DNA of 11,986 nt from a bacterium (GTDB taxonomy: Bacteria > JAJVIF01 > JAGGVT01), in assembly GCA_021157815.1 (NCBI GenBank), contig JAGGVT010000169.1, positions 1 through 11,986 on the forward strand. Reading direction: 5' to 3'. Below are positions 1 through 6,892 of this stretch, one piece after another. A program made the translations under genes and the position numbers. The notes beneath the pieces were generated by a model, which did not search any database, was not told where the DNA came from, and saw only the letters and a list, made by a program, of their open reading frames with translations. Each line of letters begins with the position of its first letter. Position 1 is the first letter of the stretch.

Positions 1-72
1 AAAAGAAAAGAATTGAGTTTATCAACCAAGTCCGAGATAATTCCTTTATCTCATTTCAGGTTAGCCTGCACA

Positions 73-95
73 GGTGCCGGTCAGAGACCAGCGCT
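73..95. repeat. REP-like GC-rich hairpin
   Basis: The arm GTGCCGGTC (74-82) pairs with GACCAGCGC (86-94) across the loop AGA, with one mismatch and one G-T wobble; a further wobble pair extends it to 73/95. It is followed by a purine-rich stretch and then a short T run (110-115). It lies in a stretch where I see no credible gene, so it may be a REP-type repeat or the end of a transcript from outside the window. Seen directly: the self-complementarity. Inferred: the repeat nature, which needs other copies in the genome. Confidence 0.4.
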
Positions 96-231
96 CCCAG
101 GGGAAAACATTTTTCTCATACTCAAAGAAGGTTTTTCAGTAGCGACTATTTATTACAATTGCAAATTAAAATTCCACTTGATGCGCTGTAGGTTACTGTG
201 ACGATTCCGTTATAATGAATGAAGAAGTATA

Positions 232-368
232 TAGCCCGGGAATCCATTTCCCGGGAAAATTGGTGGCATGAGCGCTTCAACTTGGATTGTTAATTTACCA
301 TCGCATATCCATTTTGTCATATTGCATTTAAGTCAGGTTGTTTTCCCGGGAAATGGATTCCCGGGCTA
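232..368. repeat. 137-bp MITE/BIME-like element with perfect 28-bp terminal inverted repeats
   Basis: Positions 232-259 and 341-368 are exact reverse complements (28 of 28) separated by 81 nt. Each arm is also a hairpin by itself: in the left arm CCCGGGAA (235-242) pairs with TTCCCGGG (248-255) around TCCAT. This nested symmetry is typical of paired REP sequences (BIMEs) or of small non-autonomous elements. No open reading frame fits inside, and I see no transposase in the window that would mobilise it. It lies just after the end of the metallo-beta-lactamase-fold gene and might also form the 3' end of that transcript, though no T tract follows the stems. No clear target-site duplication is visible. 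Confidence 0.75.
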
Positions 369-397
369 CATTTAAACCTGTCCCTTTTTCAACAACC

Positions 398-1027
398 CTA
401 TTTAATCAACATCGGAAGATTGTTCATGTCAACTTCAATTATCTCGCCATGCCCTGGGATGATAATATCCGCCTCATCAAAAACACGTCGTGCGCTTTTG
501 ATATATTCACTGTCCATGTAATCAGGTTTGAATTCACCCGAGAGGATATCCATTCGAACAGCATCGCCGGAGCAGACGTATCGCGTATCGTTAATTGTGA
601 TTTTCACGCTTATGTGATTCTTTACATGCCCGGGTGTCGCGAATATTTCGATTCCCTCAGGCGCTGGAATTTTTGATACATTGTCGTAAACGGTCATAAC
701 ACCCTCAGGAGTTACGCATCCATGGTCGAGTATCCGCCTTGCGTGCCTGAATATGTCAGTGTTATCGATGTGGTCGTGGTGATAGTGTGTGGCGATGAAG
801 CACTTGATTTTCAGTGGGTCGATATACTGGTTGATTCGCTCCTTGATTTCCTTGTGAAAAATCCGGGCGCCGGAATCGATTATGGTCGGTTCATCGCCGA
901 GGAAAAGCGTAACTGAGGAGGTTACCTGATGATAGCGCGCGATTACGCCATCTGAATTTATATAATCAAAACGGTGAGTTCCCTGTTTGATAAGAATTAG
1001 TTTCGGGGCAAGTTCAGTTGGCTCCAT
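398..1027 (-). CDS. Metallo-beta-lactamase-fold metal-dependent hydrolase
   Basis: A 209-residue cytoplasmic protein with the full metal-binding signature of the MBL (glyoxalase II-like) superfamily: H-Y-H-H-D-H at residues 81-86 (ligands H81, H83, D85, H86), T-P-G-H at 131-134, S-G-D at 153-155 and P-G-H-G at 191-194. An earlier strand ending in I-I-D-S-G (about 49-53) is also typical. Spacing and length match a compact single-domain hydrolase that binds two metal ions; the substrate cannot be told (thioester, lactone and phosphodiester enzymes share this pattern). There is no signal peptide. The gene starts 6 nt after the stop of the methyltransferase at 1034-1891, so the two are probably one transcript and perhaps one pathway. 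The stop is TAG, and no strong terminator follows before the inverted-repeat element at 232-368. Confidence 0.9.
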   Translation of the reverse strand: MEPTELAPKLILIKQGTHRFDYINSDGVIARYHQVTSSVTLFLGDEPTIIDSGARIFHKEIKERINQYIDPLKIKCFIATHYHHDHIDNTDIFRHARRILDHGCVTPEGVMTVYDNVSKIPAPEGIEIFATPGHVKNHISVKITINDTRYVCSGDAVRMDILSGEFKPDYMDSEYIKSARRVFDEADIIIPGHGEIIEVDMNNLPMLIK

Positions 1028-1033
1028 TTAGTG

Positions 1034-1891
1034 TCATTTCTCCGCGCTGATGATATAAACGTCCTGTTTATAATCAAACGGACAAACCTCCCTTAGCATC
1101 GCCTCGGTTCGGTCAAGCAGCGCCTCGACATACTTTTGTATCTTGTCATCGTCGATTAACCTTATAAAGGAGCGTATCCGTTTTTCATATTTCGAATTAA
1201 TATCAACTGTAATGCTTCTGTCCGCAATTTGTGGCGTGACATTTTTAAAGCCAATCCCGATAAGCCATCGTTCAACCCAGTCGCCGGGAATTTCCCTGAA
1301 ACCCGGGATGCCCTGGTTCAACGCGAGATCAACCACCAGCTTGCGCGCTCTGCAGTAAATTTTATGGCGCGATATGTTGTCCAGTTTAATACGGGATTGG
1401 TCATCACCTTTGATAAGAGCGCTGATAATACCCGTTTCACTTTCGACATCATGTGATGGCGGCTGGTCCGGTTCGATATCTATAAGCACAAGTTTTCTTT
1501 CAGGTTTAAGATAATCATGAAGTGATTGGAGTGTGTCTATTTGTTTTCGCGGCGCATAGAGGTCGATTTTGCTGATTAAATAGTCAGCGATGATGAGATC
1601 AAAACTGGCATCCTCAAAAAGTCCAGCTTCGCTAAGGTCGGATGCGATAACTTCTGCATCCTTTCTGTCACCGCCAAGCTCGTTGAAAATGCGGGTAACC
1701 TTGTCGTCATCGCCCGGCACGCAAACACACATGAGTTTTTCCGGTGAGCAGTTGATTACATGTCTTGTGCTTCGACGCCCCCCGCCAGCGACCAGTACAT
1801 TTAAACCCGCAATTTCAATATCAGCCAGCGCGGTCTCAATAATTTCTTCCTTTGTGTACATACTTGATAGATTATACTGCAATTGGGGCAT
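1034..1891 (-). CDS. Class I SAM-dependent methyltransferase-like protein
   Basis: A 285-residue protein whose first half reads as a Rossmann-type methyltransferase. A strand-glycine loop N-V-L-V-A-G-G-G (31-38) stands for motif I, an acidic strand end V-I-A-S-D-L (81-86) for the adenine-binding region, F-D-L-I-I-A-D (97-103) for motif IV, and Y-L-K-P-E-R-K-L-V-L-I-D (127-138) for the following helix-strand. Motif I is unusual: R-R follows the glycines where an acidic/glycine pattern is usual, so catalytic activity is likely but not certain. The C-terminal half (about 150-285) is mainly helical with many charged residues and I do not recognise it. Start: M1 (1891) and M11 (1861) are both possible; neither has a Shine-Dalgarno sequence. 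A TATAAT (minus strand, 1871-1876) lies 9 nt before M11. It is the first gene of an operon with the MBL hydrolase. Confidence 0.8.
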   Translation of the reverse strand: MPQLQYNLSSMYTKEEIIETALADIEIAGLNVLVAGGGRRSTRHVINCSPEKLMCVCVPGDDDKVTRIFNELGGDRKDAEVIASDLSEAGLFEDASFDLIIADYLISKIDLYAPRKQIDTLQSLHDYLKPERKLVLIDIEPDQPPSHDVESETGIISALIKGDDQSRIKLDNISRHKIYCRARKLVVDLALNQGIPGFREIPGDWVERWLIGIGFKNVTPQIADRSITVDINSKYEKRIRSFIRLIDDDKIQKYVEALLDRTEAMLREVCPFDYKQDVYIISAEK

Positions 1892-1940
1892 CGAAGTAAG
1901 CCCAAAATTAAATTCGTGCCAGACACCAGGTTACAATTTA

Positions 1941-1968
1941 TTTTCACCACTTTTGACTATGCTACAAT
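1941..1968 (+). promoter_or_regulatory. Candidate sigma-70 promoter for the O-methyltransferase gene
   Basis: TTTTCA (1941-1946, four of six matches to the -35 consensus) and TACAAT (1963-1968, five of six) are 16 nt apart in the 114-bp divergent gap between the two methyltransferase genes. The -10 box ends 37 nt before the ATG at 2006. The spacing is good but the region is AT-rich, so chance matches are likely. Confidence 0.35.
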
Positions 1969-2005
1969 TATCATTTCAAAACACAAAGGAACCGCAAACA
2001 CTGAA

Positions 2006-2995
2006 ATGGCAAACGAGATTACACCTGAAAAAATACTGGAACTCTCAGCAGCTTATCGGCAGAGTTGTGTTCTTTTTGCCGCGTATCAACTCGACATTTT
2101 CTCCATCCTCACGGATAGCGATAAAACATCATCGGATGTGGCTAAAGCGCTTTCCACCGATGAGCGCGCGACTGACCGCCTGATGAACGTACTTGTCGGA
2201 ATGGGATTGCTAATCAAGCAGGATGGCGTTTTTGCAAACACGGATGTCGCGAATCAATTTCTCGTAAAAGGGAAACCGGATTACCTTGCGGGTTTGGGGC
2301 ATTCCGCGAATTTGTGGACAACATGGGGAACGCTTGCGGATGCGGTTAGAGAGGGAAAAGCCATTTTGGGCACTCGAATGGATGAGCGCGGCGAGGATAG
2401 ACTGCGCAATTTTATTGAGGCAATGAACTGGAGAGCATCAAGAAGCGCGGCGGAAATGCTTGCAACCCTCGATTTAAACGGTGTGAATAGAATTCTTGAT
2501 ATCGGCGGCGGTTCGGGAGCGTTTTCATTCGCTTTTGTAAATGCGGATGAGAATATAAAATCTACAGTTTTTGATGTACCGGATGTTATCAAACTGACAA
2601 ACGAATATATCCAACGGGCGGGATTATCCGACAGAGTTGACACAATGACCGGTGATTACAACATTGATGATTTTGGCGCTGGATTTGATCTTGTGTATAT
2701 GTCAGCGATAGTTCATATCAATTCACCCGAGCAGAACATTGCGTTAATCCGGAAAGCGGCGAATGCCCTGAATCCATCAGGCCGTATTGTGGTGTCCGAT
2801 TTTATCGTGGATGATTCCAGAACCAGTCCGCCAATGGCAGCCTTCTTCGCACTGAACATGCTGGTTAATACAGAATGCGGCGACACATACACCGAAAACG
2901 AAATCCGGGAATGGTTCACTGATGCCGGCTTGACAGAAATAAATAGAATCCACTTGAGTAGGGGAATCTCACTTATGACTGGAAGGAAACCATAA
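2006..2995 (+). CDS. Family-2 O-methyltransferase (hydroxyindole/caffeate O-methyltransferase-like)
   Basis: A 329-residue cytoplasmic enzyme with the layout of dimeric small-molecule O-methyltransferases. Residues about 8-95 form a helical, winged-helix-like dimerisation domain (A-A-Y-Q-L-D-I-F at 25-32, then S-S-D-V-A-K-A-L and the R-L-M-N-V-L helix). The SAM-binding domain has L-D-I-G-G-G-S-G (164-171), V-F-D-V-P at 188-192, and the strand F-D-L-V-Y-M-S-A-I-V-H (227-237). H237 sits where the family has its catalytic histidine. The substrate is probably a hydroxyl (phenolic or polyketide-like), but this is inference. The frame stays open upstream to 1883; I chose the ATG at 2006 because the protein then begins at the normal domain start, and the upstream 41 residues look non-coding and overlap the divergent gene. 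AAAGGA (1985-1990) is a distant ribosome site, 15 nt before the ATG. Confidence 0.92.
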   Translation: MANEITPEKILELSAAYRQSCVLFAAYQLDIFSILTDSDKTSSDVAKALSTDERATDRLMNVLVGMGLLIKQDGVFANTDVANQFLVKGKPDYLAGLGHSANLWTTWGTLADAVREGKAILGTRMDERGEDRLRNFIEAMNWRASRSAAEMLATLDLNGVNRILDIGGGSGAFSFAFVNADENIKSTVFDVPDVIKLTNEYIQRAGLSDRVDTMTGDYNIDDFGAGFDLVYMSAIVHINSPEQNIALIRKAANALNPSGRIVVSDFIVDDSRTSPPMAAFFALNMLVNTECGDTYTENEIREWFTDAGLTEINRIHLSRGISLMTGRKP

Positions 2996-3045
2996 TGGCA
3001 AACAATGGGCTTATGCGCATTATCGATTGTTATATTCTTGTGTAA
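2995..3045 (+). other. Possible translationally coupled 16-codon ORF (leader peptide or gene remnant)
   Basis: The O-methyltransferase stop TAA (2993-2995) overlaps an ATG (2995-2997) as TAATG. A strong Shine-Dalgarno GGAAGGA (2981-2987) lies 7 nt before this ATG. The frame runs 16 codons (peptide M-A-N-N-G-L-M-R-I-I-D-C-Y-I-L-V) to TAA at 3043-3045. The initiation context is as good as that of a real second operon gene, but the product is too short to judge. It may be a relic of a lost downstream gene. Confidence 0.25.
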
Positions 3046-3080
3046 CTCAAATTCCAGGAGTATAATCATTTTGGATAATT

Positions 3081-3112
3081 AAATAGCAGAGGGTTTAAAC
3101 CCTCTGCTATTT
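3081..3112. terminator. Perfect 32-nt palindrome, probable terminator
   Basis: Positions 3081-3096 are exactly mirrored by 3097-3112: the outer part AAATAGCAGAGGG pairs with CCCTCTGCTATTT around TTTAAA, giving 13 stem pairs. It lies 85 nt after the O-methyltransferase stop and would end that transcript. Because it is symmetric, with A-rich and T-rich flanks, it could also stop minus-strand transcription coming through hicB and the kelch ORF. The T tract is short (ATTTG), so termination is likely rather than certain; a REP-type repeat is the alternative. Confidence 0.6.
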
Positions 3113-3139
3113 GAAGCTCGTATCATGTGATATTATTAT
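3111..3139 (+). promoter_or_regulatory. Candidate promoter of tRNA-His
   Basis: TTGAAG (3111-3116) and TATTAT (3134-3139) are 17 nt apart, with four and five matches to the sigma-70 consensus. The -10 box ends 37 nt before the tRNA. A second match, TATAAT, lies at 3137-3142, but its spacing to TTGAAG is 20 nt. The -35 box begins inside the last two bases of the palindrome at 3081-3112. Confidence 0.45.
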
Positions 3140-3176
3140 AATTGCATGGCACAAACGAAGTATCAAATCAACGATG

Positions 3177-3253
3177 GTGGCTGTAGCTCAGCTGGTTAGA
3201 GCGCCAGGTTGTGGCCCTGGAGGCCGTGGGTTCGACTCCCATCAGCCACCCCA
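3177..3253 (+). tRNA. tRNA-His (anticodon GTG)
   Basis: A complete cloverleaf is visible. The acceptor stem GTGGCTG (3177-3183) pairs with CAGCCAC (3243-3249); discriminator C is 3250 and CCA is encoded at 3251-3253. The D-stem is GCTC/GAGC. The anticodon stem CCAGG/CCTGG holds the loop TTGTGGC, so the anticodon is GTG. The T-stem GTGGG/CCCAT holds TTCGACT. A G precedes the acceptor at 3176 and can pair with C73, which is the G-1 identity element special to tRNA-His. The gene stands alone and is followed after 18 bp by the end of the minus-strand kelch ORF. No second copy of its 3' end, which would mark an integration site, is present in the window. Confidence 0.97.
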
Positions 3254-3271
3254 TCTTATTTCCGGAAACAT

Positions 3272-3538
3272 CTAATTGAAAACACCCGCTCTTACTGACG
3301 TGAGTTCCACGGATGAATCTCCACTGCCTGCGGCAAGATAAATTTTGCATTTATAATACGCCGCGGCAGGAGAAAATCCCCTGTCCTCGGGAAGGTCTAT
3401 TTCATGTGTCCATGTTTCAGTAGTTGTGTCAAAAGAGTCAACCCAGTTCCAGGAATTGGCTGCATGCTGGTGGCCACCCATCAAATAGATTTCATTGCCA
3501 ATCGCGACAAATCCCGGACCGCCACGCCAGCGGCTCAT
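3272..3538 (-). CDS. Kelch-repeat fragment coupled to hicB, probable remnant
   Basis: An 88-residue protein with about one and a half kelch motifs. [14 protein letters not shown] (9-22) is a classic kelch strand with the double glycine; the W at 43 follows after D-S-F-D-T-T-T-E-T; a weaker repeat follows at about 54-73 (K-I-Y-L-A-A-G-S-G). A kelch propeller needs several such blades, so alone this cannot fold as the family normally does. There is no signal peptide. Its ATG overlaps the hicB stop as ATGA, with GAGG placed 7 nt upstream, so it should be translated by coupling. That start context is normal for a hicA toxin gene, but no HicA features (short dsRNA-binding fold with a G-S-H-like motif) follow. 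I infer a rearrangement that joined a kelch gene piece to the hicB end; a genuine small protein of unknown role is the alternative. Confidence 0.6.
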   Translation of the reverse strand: MSRWRGGPGFVAIGNEIYLMGGHQHAANSWNWVDSFDTTTETWTHEIDLPEDRGFSPAAAYYKCKIYLAAGSGDSSVELTSVRAGVFN

Positions 3539-3753
3539 TTAACTACCTCAATCTGCTGCAGACCAACGAAACGGGGTGATGTATCTTTCAAATCAGCGTT
3601 TTCCTCAAAACACAACTCCAGCACTTCCTTGAGATTTTTTTGGAGTTCATCAAGTGTTTGAGCCTGAGTATGCGCTCCGGGAACACTCGGAACAATTCCC
3701 ACATAGAGATTTGTTTCTGGATCCCACTCTATATATGCCGTAAAAGTTCTCAT
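3535..3753 (-). CDS. hicB: HicB-family (UPF0150) antitoxin-like protein
   Basis: A 72-residue protein of the compact HicB fold: an N-terminal strand pair F-T-A-Y-I-E-W-D (4-11), L-Y-V-G-I-V-P-S-V-P-G-A-H-T (16-29), then T-L-D-E-L-Q-K-N-L-K-E-V-L-E-L (33-47). In hicAB modules HicB binds the HicA mRNA-cleaving toxin and blocks it. This is the short form without a C-terminal ribbon-helix-helix or helix-turn-helix domain, and the length is normal for it. No hicA is found on either side: the downstream ORF is a kelch fragment and upstream is 173 bp without a gene. It may therefore be an orphan antitoxin, or a HicB-like protein with another role. A purine-rich GAGAGTGAG precedes the ATG, and TATAAT (minus strand, 3796-3801) is a possible -10 box without a good -35. 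Confidence 0.85.
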   Translation of the reverse strand: MRTFTAYIEWDPETNLYVGIVPSVPGAHTQAQTLDELQKNLKEVLELCFEENADLKDTSPRFVGLQQIEVVK

Positions 3754-3861
3754 ATCTCACTCTCTTGATCAAACGTCAGGATATTCATATCGTTAATTAT
3801 ATCATCGAATATTCAAAAAGGTGAGCGGAAATATGTTCGCGGGGTTACAGGTTTTCCAATT

Positions 3862-3889
3862 CAAAGAAAAACCGGGCGTAACGCCCGGC
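3862..3889 (-). terminator. Rho-independent terminator of the 928-residue lipoprotein gene
   Basis: On the minus strand CCGGGCG pairs with CGCCCGG around a 3-nt loop (plus-strand 3872-3888) and is followed at once by TTTTTCTTT. GC-rich stem, tight loop and T tract are all present. It lies 38 nt after the lipoprotein stop codon. Confidence 0.85.
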
Positions 3890-3926
3890 CATTTGTTTTC
3901 GAAACTCATTTAAAACAATCCTGATA

Positions 3927-6713
3927 TTAATTCTCGATAATCTCCACTTTGCATGAATAAATCGAGCCATTATGTACCGAGTCATCAAGCTGCCATGCCA
4001 GTATCAGGTTATTGCTGTTGTCAACAATTAAATCCGGATCGGATTCCGCGTCAGCAAAATCGCTGATAAGGAAATCCGGGATAAACGTTGCGCCATAGCT
4101 GCCTGAGAGTGCAACGTAGATGTCATCATCGCTTTCGTACGCAATTACAATGATGTCATAACCGAATTTATTTACATAAACAATCGGTGCGTTTAACAGC
4201 GAGCCGGATGATGATGTAACCACAACCGGTGTGCTGAATGATGTCCCCCCGTCAGTGCTTTGCACATAACAAATTTCATCAAGCCCGGATGTGTTGTTGT
4301 GGCGTTCGAATGAAACGTTGATTGTGTCGTTGCTGTCGATGAAAACACCGGGGTCTTTCACTTCGATGTAATCGCTGGATGTGCCATCCCAGATTGTGCC
4401 TTCTGTCCAGCTGTTGCCCATCGAATCGACAGATTTGATACTTTTGATTATGTTCTCATTTACATTATAGTACGCGAGGAACATAATACCTGTCGAGTCC
4501 TCATGGACTGAACGAACATTGCTGATACGCGGGTCGTCATAGGAAACATTGACAGTCATCTGATTCCAACTTTCGTTAATCAAATGCTGGTTGCCACTTC
4601 GACGGCATTCAATCTTATCATAGTCATCACCGAAAGCGTAAAGGTAGCCTGATGTGGCTGAACCGTAGAGTTCGTTGAAATGATCGAACGGAACTTTGTT
4701 ATTCCATGTGTACTCATAAGACCCACCTGTTTTGGCAATGTAGTTACGGTCATCTGGATTGGAGGATACGGAAAAATACGCGTACGAGTCGGTGTCTCCC
4801 TGGTCAGCAGCTACTTTACAAGGCGGGCCAAGACCACTGGTTCCAATCATTCCCTGTGTCCAGTACCAGCTTATGCCATTACTTGAGTGAAGTCCCAGTA
4901 CTGTATCAGATGTTCCACCATAATATTTATAAACATAAGCCATTGCGTATTGCCCGTCATCCTCAAGACAGATACACGGGTCCAGTCTTTGGCCATGATT
5001 TCCAAACGGTGAGGATGTTACCTCTGCCGGTGTACTCAGGAAATTGATATCCAATGTTAATGGATTTACCGTGATTGCAAGAGTGCAAATGTCGCTTGTT
5101 GCTGCCGGAATGCCGTCATCTGTAATTCTCGTCGCGACATCAACAACAATCGGATCAGTTCCTGGATTACTGAAGGGTGTTGTTGTTACCGGAGCGCCGG
5201 TCGTGTTTGAACCGTCAACATCAAAAGTGGTTCCGTCATAATCAAAATCATATTCATAAAGCACGATATTGTCGCCGTCAGGATCACTTGTTCCCGGCCC
5301 GGGGAAAAGGTCGATGGTTGAACCGCTGTAGATTTCTTCCGAAGATGCGTCAAGATCGCATACAGGCGCCTGATTTCCAATAACTTCAATAATGAAAGTC
5401 TGATAGGCCGCAAACTCTGAAATGTTAAAGCAACCCTCTAGTGGATTGGAAGTTGGACCAACCCGTGTGATACCATCCGCGCCGTTCAGAAGTAAAAACT
5501 CATTCTCACCGGCGGGATAACTGTCAGTGATTTTGACCAAACCGCGATGGAATCCCATAACACCTGAAGCATCGTTTGTGAATGTGATTTCATAAGTCAA
5601 TGGATTTAGCGGATCCCGCGGGTCGCCGCCTGTCGGTGTCGGAGATGAAACAACAACAGGTGATGCGGTAACGCTGGAAACCTCTACACTAATCTGCGCA
5701 ATATCGCTTGCCGCGCGCATCTCTCCGAGACCTTCTCCAACAGCGACTCCGTGGTTCATATCAAGTACGCTTACTGTGAGTGTCGCATCGGATGTCGGAA
5801 CGCCCTGTATCAGATTATTGCTTGTGATTTCAATTGAAACTTCACTCGCCGCTTTCTTGTTGAATTGCGGCAGGCGATAAATCGGCGACAATCGCATGTT
5901 CTTGTTGTCAGCGGAAATGCCATACGTGCATCCAATCGCCAGAATGAAATCAACTGATTCGGCGTTTGTAAAATCGAATTCATATTCCCGGATATCCTCA
6001 TCGCCGCCCATCGGCATAACCAGATAACCTGACGGATTCACACAATCAGCGAATCCGTTTGTATTGGACGGGTCGTAATTTCCTGCGGAATAATCGCGGT
6101 AATGAAGAATATAAGGATGCAGAGTTGCATCAGTTGGTAGAATTTCATCAAGCGCATCATCCAGATATCCAGTATAACCTGACGCGTTGAGAAGCCCTCC
6201 TGATGCCACGGATGTTCCAAGTCCGGTGAAACTGTCACTATCGCCGCTTTGCATGACAACGATACCCTCAACGTTAAATACATGAAGGTCCATTCTGTTT
6301 TGCCCTGTTGGCGGTTTGAGTGGGTCGCCGACATCAAACGGGTGTCTGACACCGATATTTGCAACGATATTCCCGTCCGCGTTTAGCTCGATTGAGTGCA
6401 GTTTCACACAATCGGTGCATGGAGCGAGAGTAAGGAAGTTGGTTATATCCACAACTTCGAGAACGTCCTGGCTGCCTGTTTCCCTTAACGGTGTCAGTTC
6501 ACCATTAAGCGATACAGTATCTATGTGTCCGCTGAATACACCAATCAGTCCTGATGAAAAATATGAGTCAGGTTCAGCACTGCCTGCTGGAACCTGATTT
6601 TGTGTTGATATCCCTGAGTTTTCCAAAGTTACAGGATTGCCTCCTGAGGAACATCCAACTGCCATTACCGTGTCAATCAGAATAAGAAGGACAATCAAAA
6701 ATCTTTTTTGCAT
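3927..6713 (-). CDS. Large surface lipoprotein with PKD-like and BNR/sialidase-like regions
   Basis: A 928-residue exported lipoprotein. Residues 1-20 are a signal peptide ending in the lipobox A-V-G-C, with C21 as lipidated residue. Residues about 50-265 form a module with an aromatic R-H-P-F (123-126), D-L-H-V-F (142-146) and V-D-F-I-L-A-I (254-260). Residues about 288-410 look like a beta-sandwich. A PKD/Ig-like domain follows at about 447-550 (N-Q-A-P start, T-S-D-P-D-G-D, Y-E-Y-D-F-D-Y-D-G). The rest (about 560-928) resembles a beta-propeller with BNR-type turns such as S-T-D-G-G-T-S-F (819-826); I see no catalytic sialidase arginine triad, so binding is more likely than hydrolysis. Start: AGAGGTG lies 7 nt before the ATG. 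It has its own promoter candidate and terminator, so it is monocistronic. The first two modules recur in the lipoprotein at 7491-9398. Confidence 0.85.
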   Translation of the reverse strand: MQKRFLIVLLILIDTVMAVGCSSGGNPVTLENSGISTQNQVPAGSAEPDSYFSSGLIGVFSGHIDTVSLNGELTPLRETGSQDVLEVVDITNFLTLAPCTDCVKLHSIELNADGNIVANIGVRHPFDVGDPLKPPTGQNRMDLHVFNVEGIVVMQSGDSDSFTGLGTSVASGGLLNASGYTGYLDDALDEILPTDATLHPYILHYRDYSAGNYDPSNTNGFADCVNPSGYLVMPMGGDEDIREYEFDFTNAESVDFILAIGCTYGISADNKNMRLSPIYRLPQFNKKAASEVSIEITSNNLIQGVPTSDATLTVSVLDMNHGVAVGEGLGEMRAASDIAQISVEVSSVTASPVVVSSPTPTGGDPRDPLNPLTYEITFTNDASGVMGFHRGLVKITDSYPAGENEFLLLNGADGITRVGPTSNPLEGCFNISEFAAYQTFIIEVIGNQAPVCDLDASSEEIYSGSTIDLFPGPGTSDPDGDNIVLYEYDFDYDGTTFDVDGSNTTGAPVTTTPFSNPGTDPIVVDVATRITDDGIPAATSDICTLAITVNPLTLDINFLSTPAEVTSSPFGNHGQRLDPCICLEDDGQYAMAYVYKYYGGTSDTVLGLHSSNGISWYWTQGMIGTSGLGPPCKVAADQGDTDSYAYFSVSSNPDDRNYIAKTGGSYEYTWNNKVPFDHFNELYGSATSGYLYAFGDDYDKIECRRSGNQHLINESWNQMTVNVSYDDPRISNVRSVHEDSTGIMFLAYYNVNENIIKSIKSVDSMGNSWTEGTIWDGTSSDYIEVKDPGVFIDSNDTINVSFERHNNTSGLDEICYVQSTDGGTSFSTPVVVTSSSGSLLNAPIVYVNKFGYDIIVIAYESDDDIYVALSGSYGATFIPDFLISDFADAESDPDLIVDNSNNLILAWQLDDSVHNGSIYSCKVEIIEN

Positions 6714-6806
6714 TACACACCTCTGAATTGTATTTATAAGAAGATATTTACTCTATTGCTTACAGGAAAAACTGATAAACATCATTACCAATTTTACCAA
6801 TAAATT

Positions 6807-6835
6807 AGATTACTAAAAATACCAGTACTTGTCAA
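6807..6835 (-). promoter_or_regulatory. Candidate promoter of the 928-residue lipoprotein gene
   Basis: A perfect TTGACA lies on the minus strand at 6830-6835. At 17 nt spacing the -10 position reads TAATCT (6807-6812), only three of six matches. The -35 is convincing and the -10 weak. The distance to the ATG is 93 nt, leaving an AT-rich leader. Confidence 0.4.
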
Positions 6836-6840
6836 AACTT

Positions 6841-6869
6841 AAAGAAAACCCTACGTTATCCGGAGGGTT
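6841..6869 (-). terminator. Terminator of the lipoprotein / HEAT-like operon
   Basis: On the minus strand AACCCT pairs with AGGGTT (plus-strand 6864-6869 and 6847-6852); after one mismatch two inner C-G pairs leave the loop GATAA. TTCTTT follows directly. It lies 23 nt after the stop of the gene at 6893-7471. The stem is short, so strength is moderate. Confidence 0.6.
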
Positions 6870-6892
6870 AATAATTTCAAGAACAAAAAAAA

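Noticed and set aside
1-201. Plus-strand open frame from the window edge to 201
   Set aside because: No ribosome site or plausible start; the translation crosses the REP-like hairpin at 73-95 and shows no protein-like pattern.
338-676. Plus-strand frame of 112 codons
   Set aside because: It begins inside the inverted repeat and is antisense to the MBL hydrolase, whose metal motifs prove the other strand.
1883-2005. 41-residue N-terminal extension of the O-methyltransferase
   Set aside because: It overlaps the divergent gene and the promoter region and adds residues before the normal domain start.
1590-2183. Plus-strand frame of 197 codons
   Set aside because: Antisense to the methyltransferase and then out of frame with the O-methyltransferase; serine/proline-rich shadow translation.
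3168-3350. Minus-strand frame of 60 codons across tRNA-His
   Set aside because: It is the antisense translation of the tRNA ([10 protein letters not shown] pattern), a well-known artefact.
3177-3753. Genomic island inserted at tRNA-His
   Set aside because: A tRNA next to toxin-antitoxin debris is suggestive, but there is no integrase and no second copy of the tRNA 3' end in the window.
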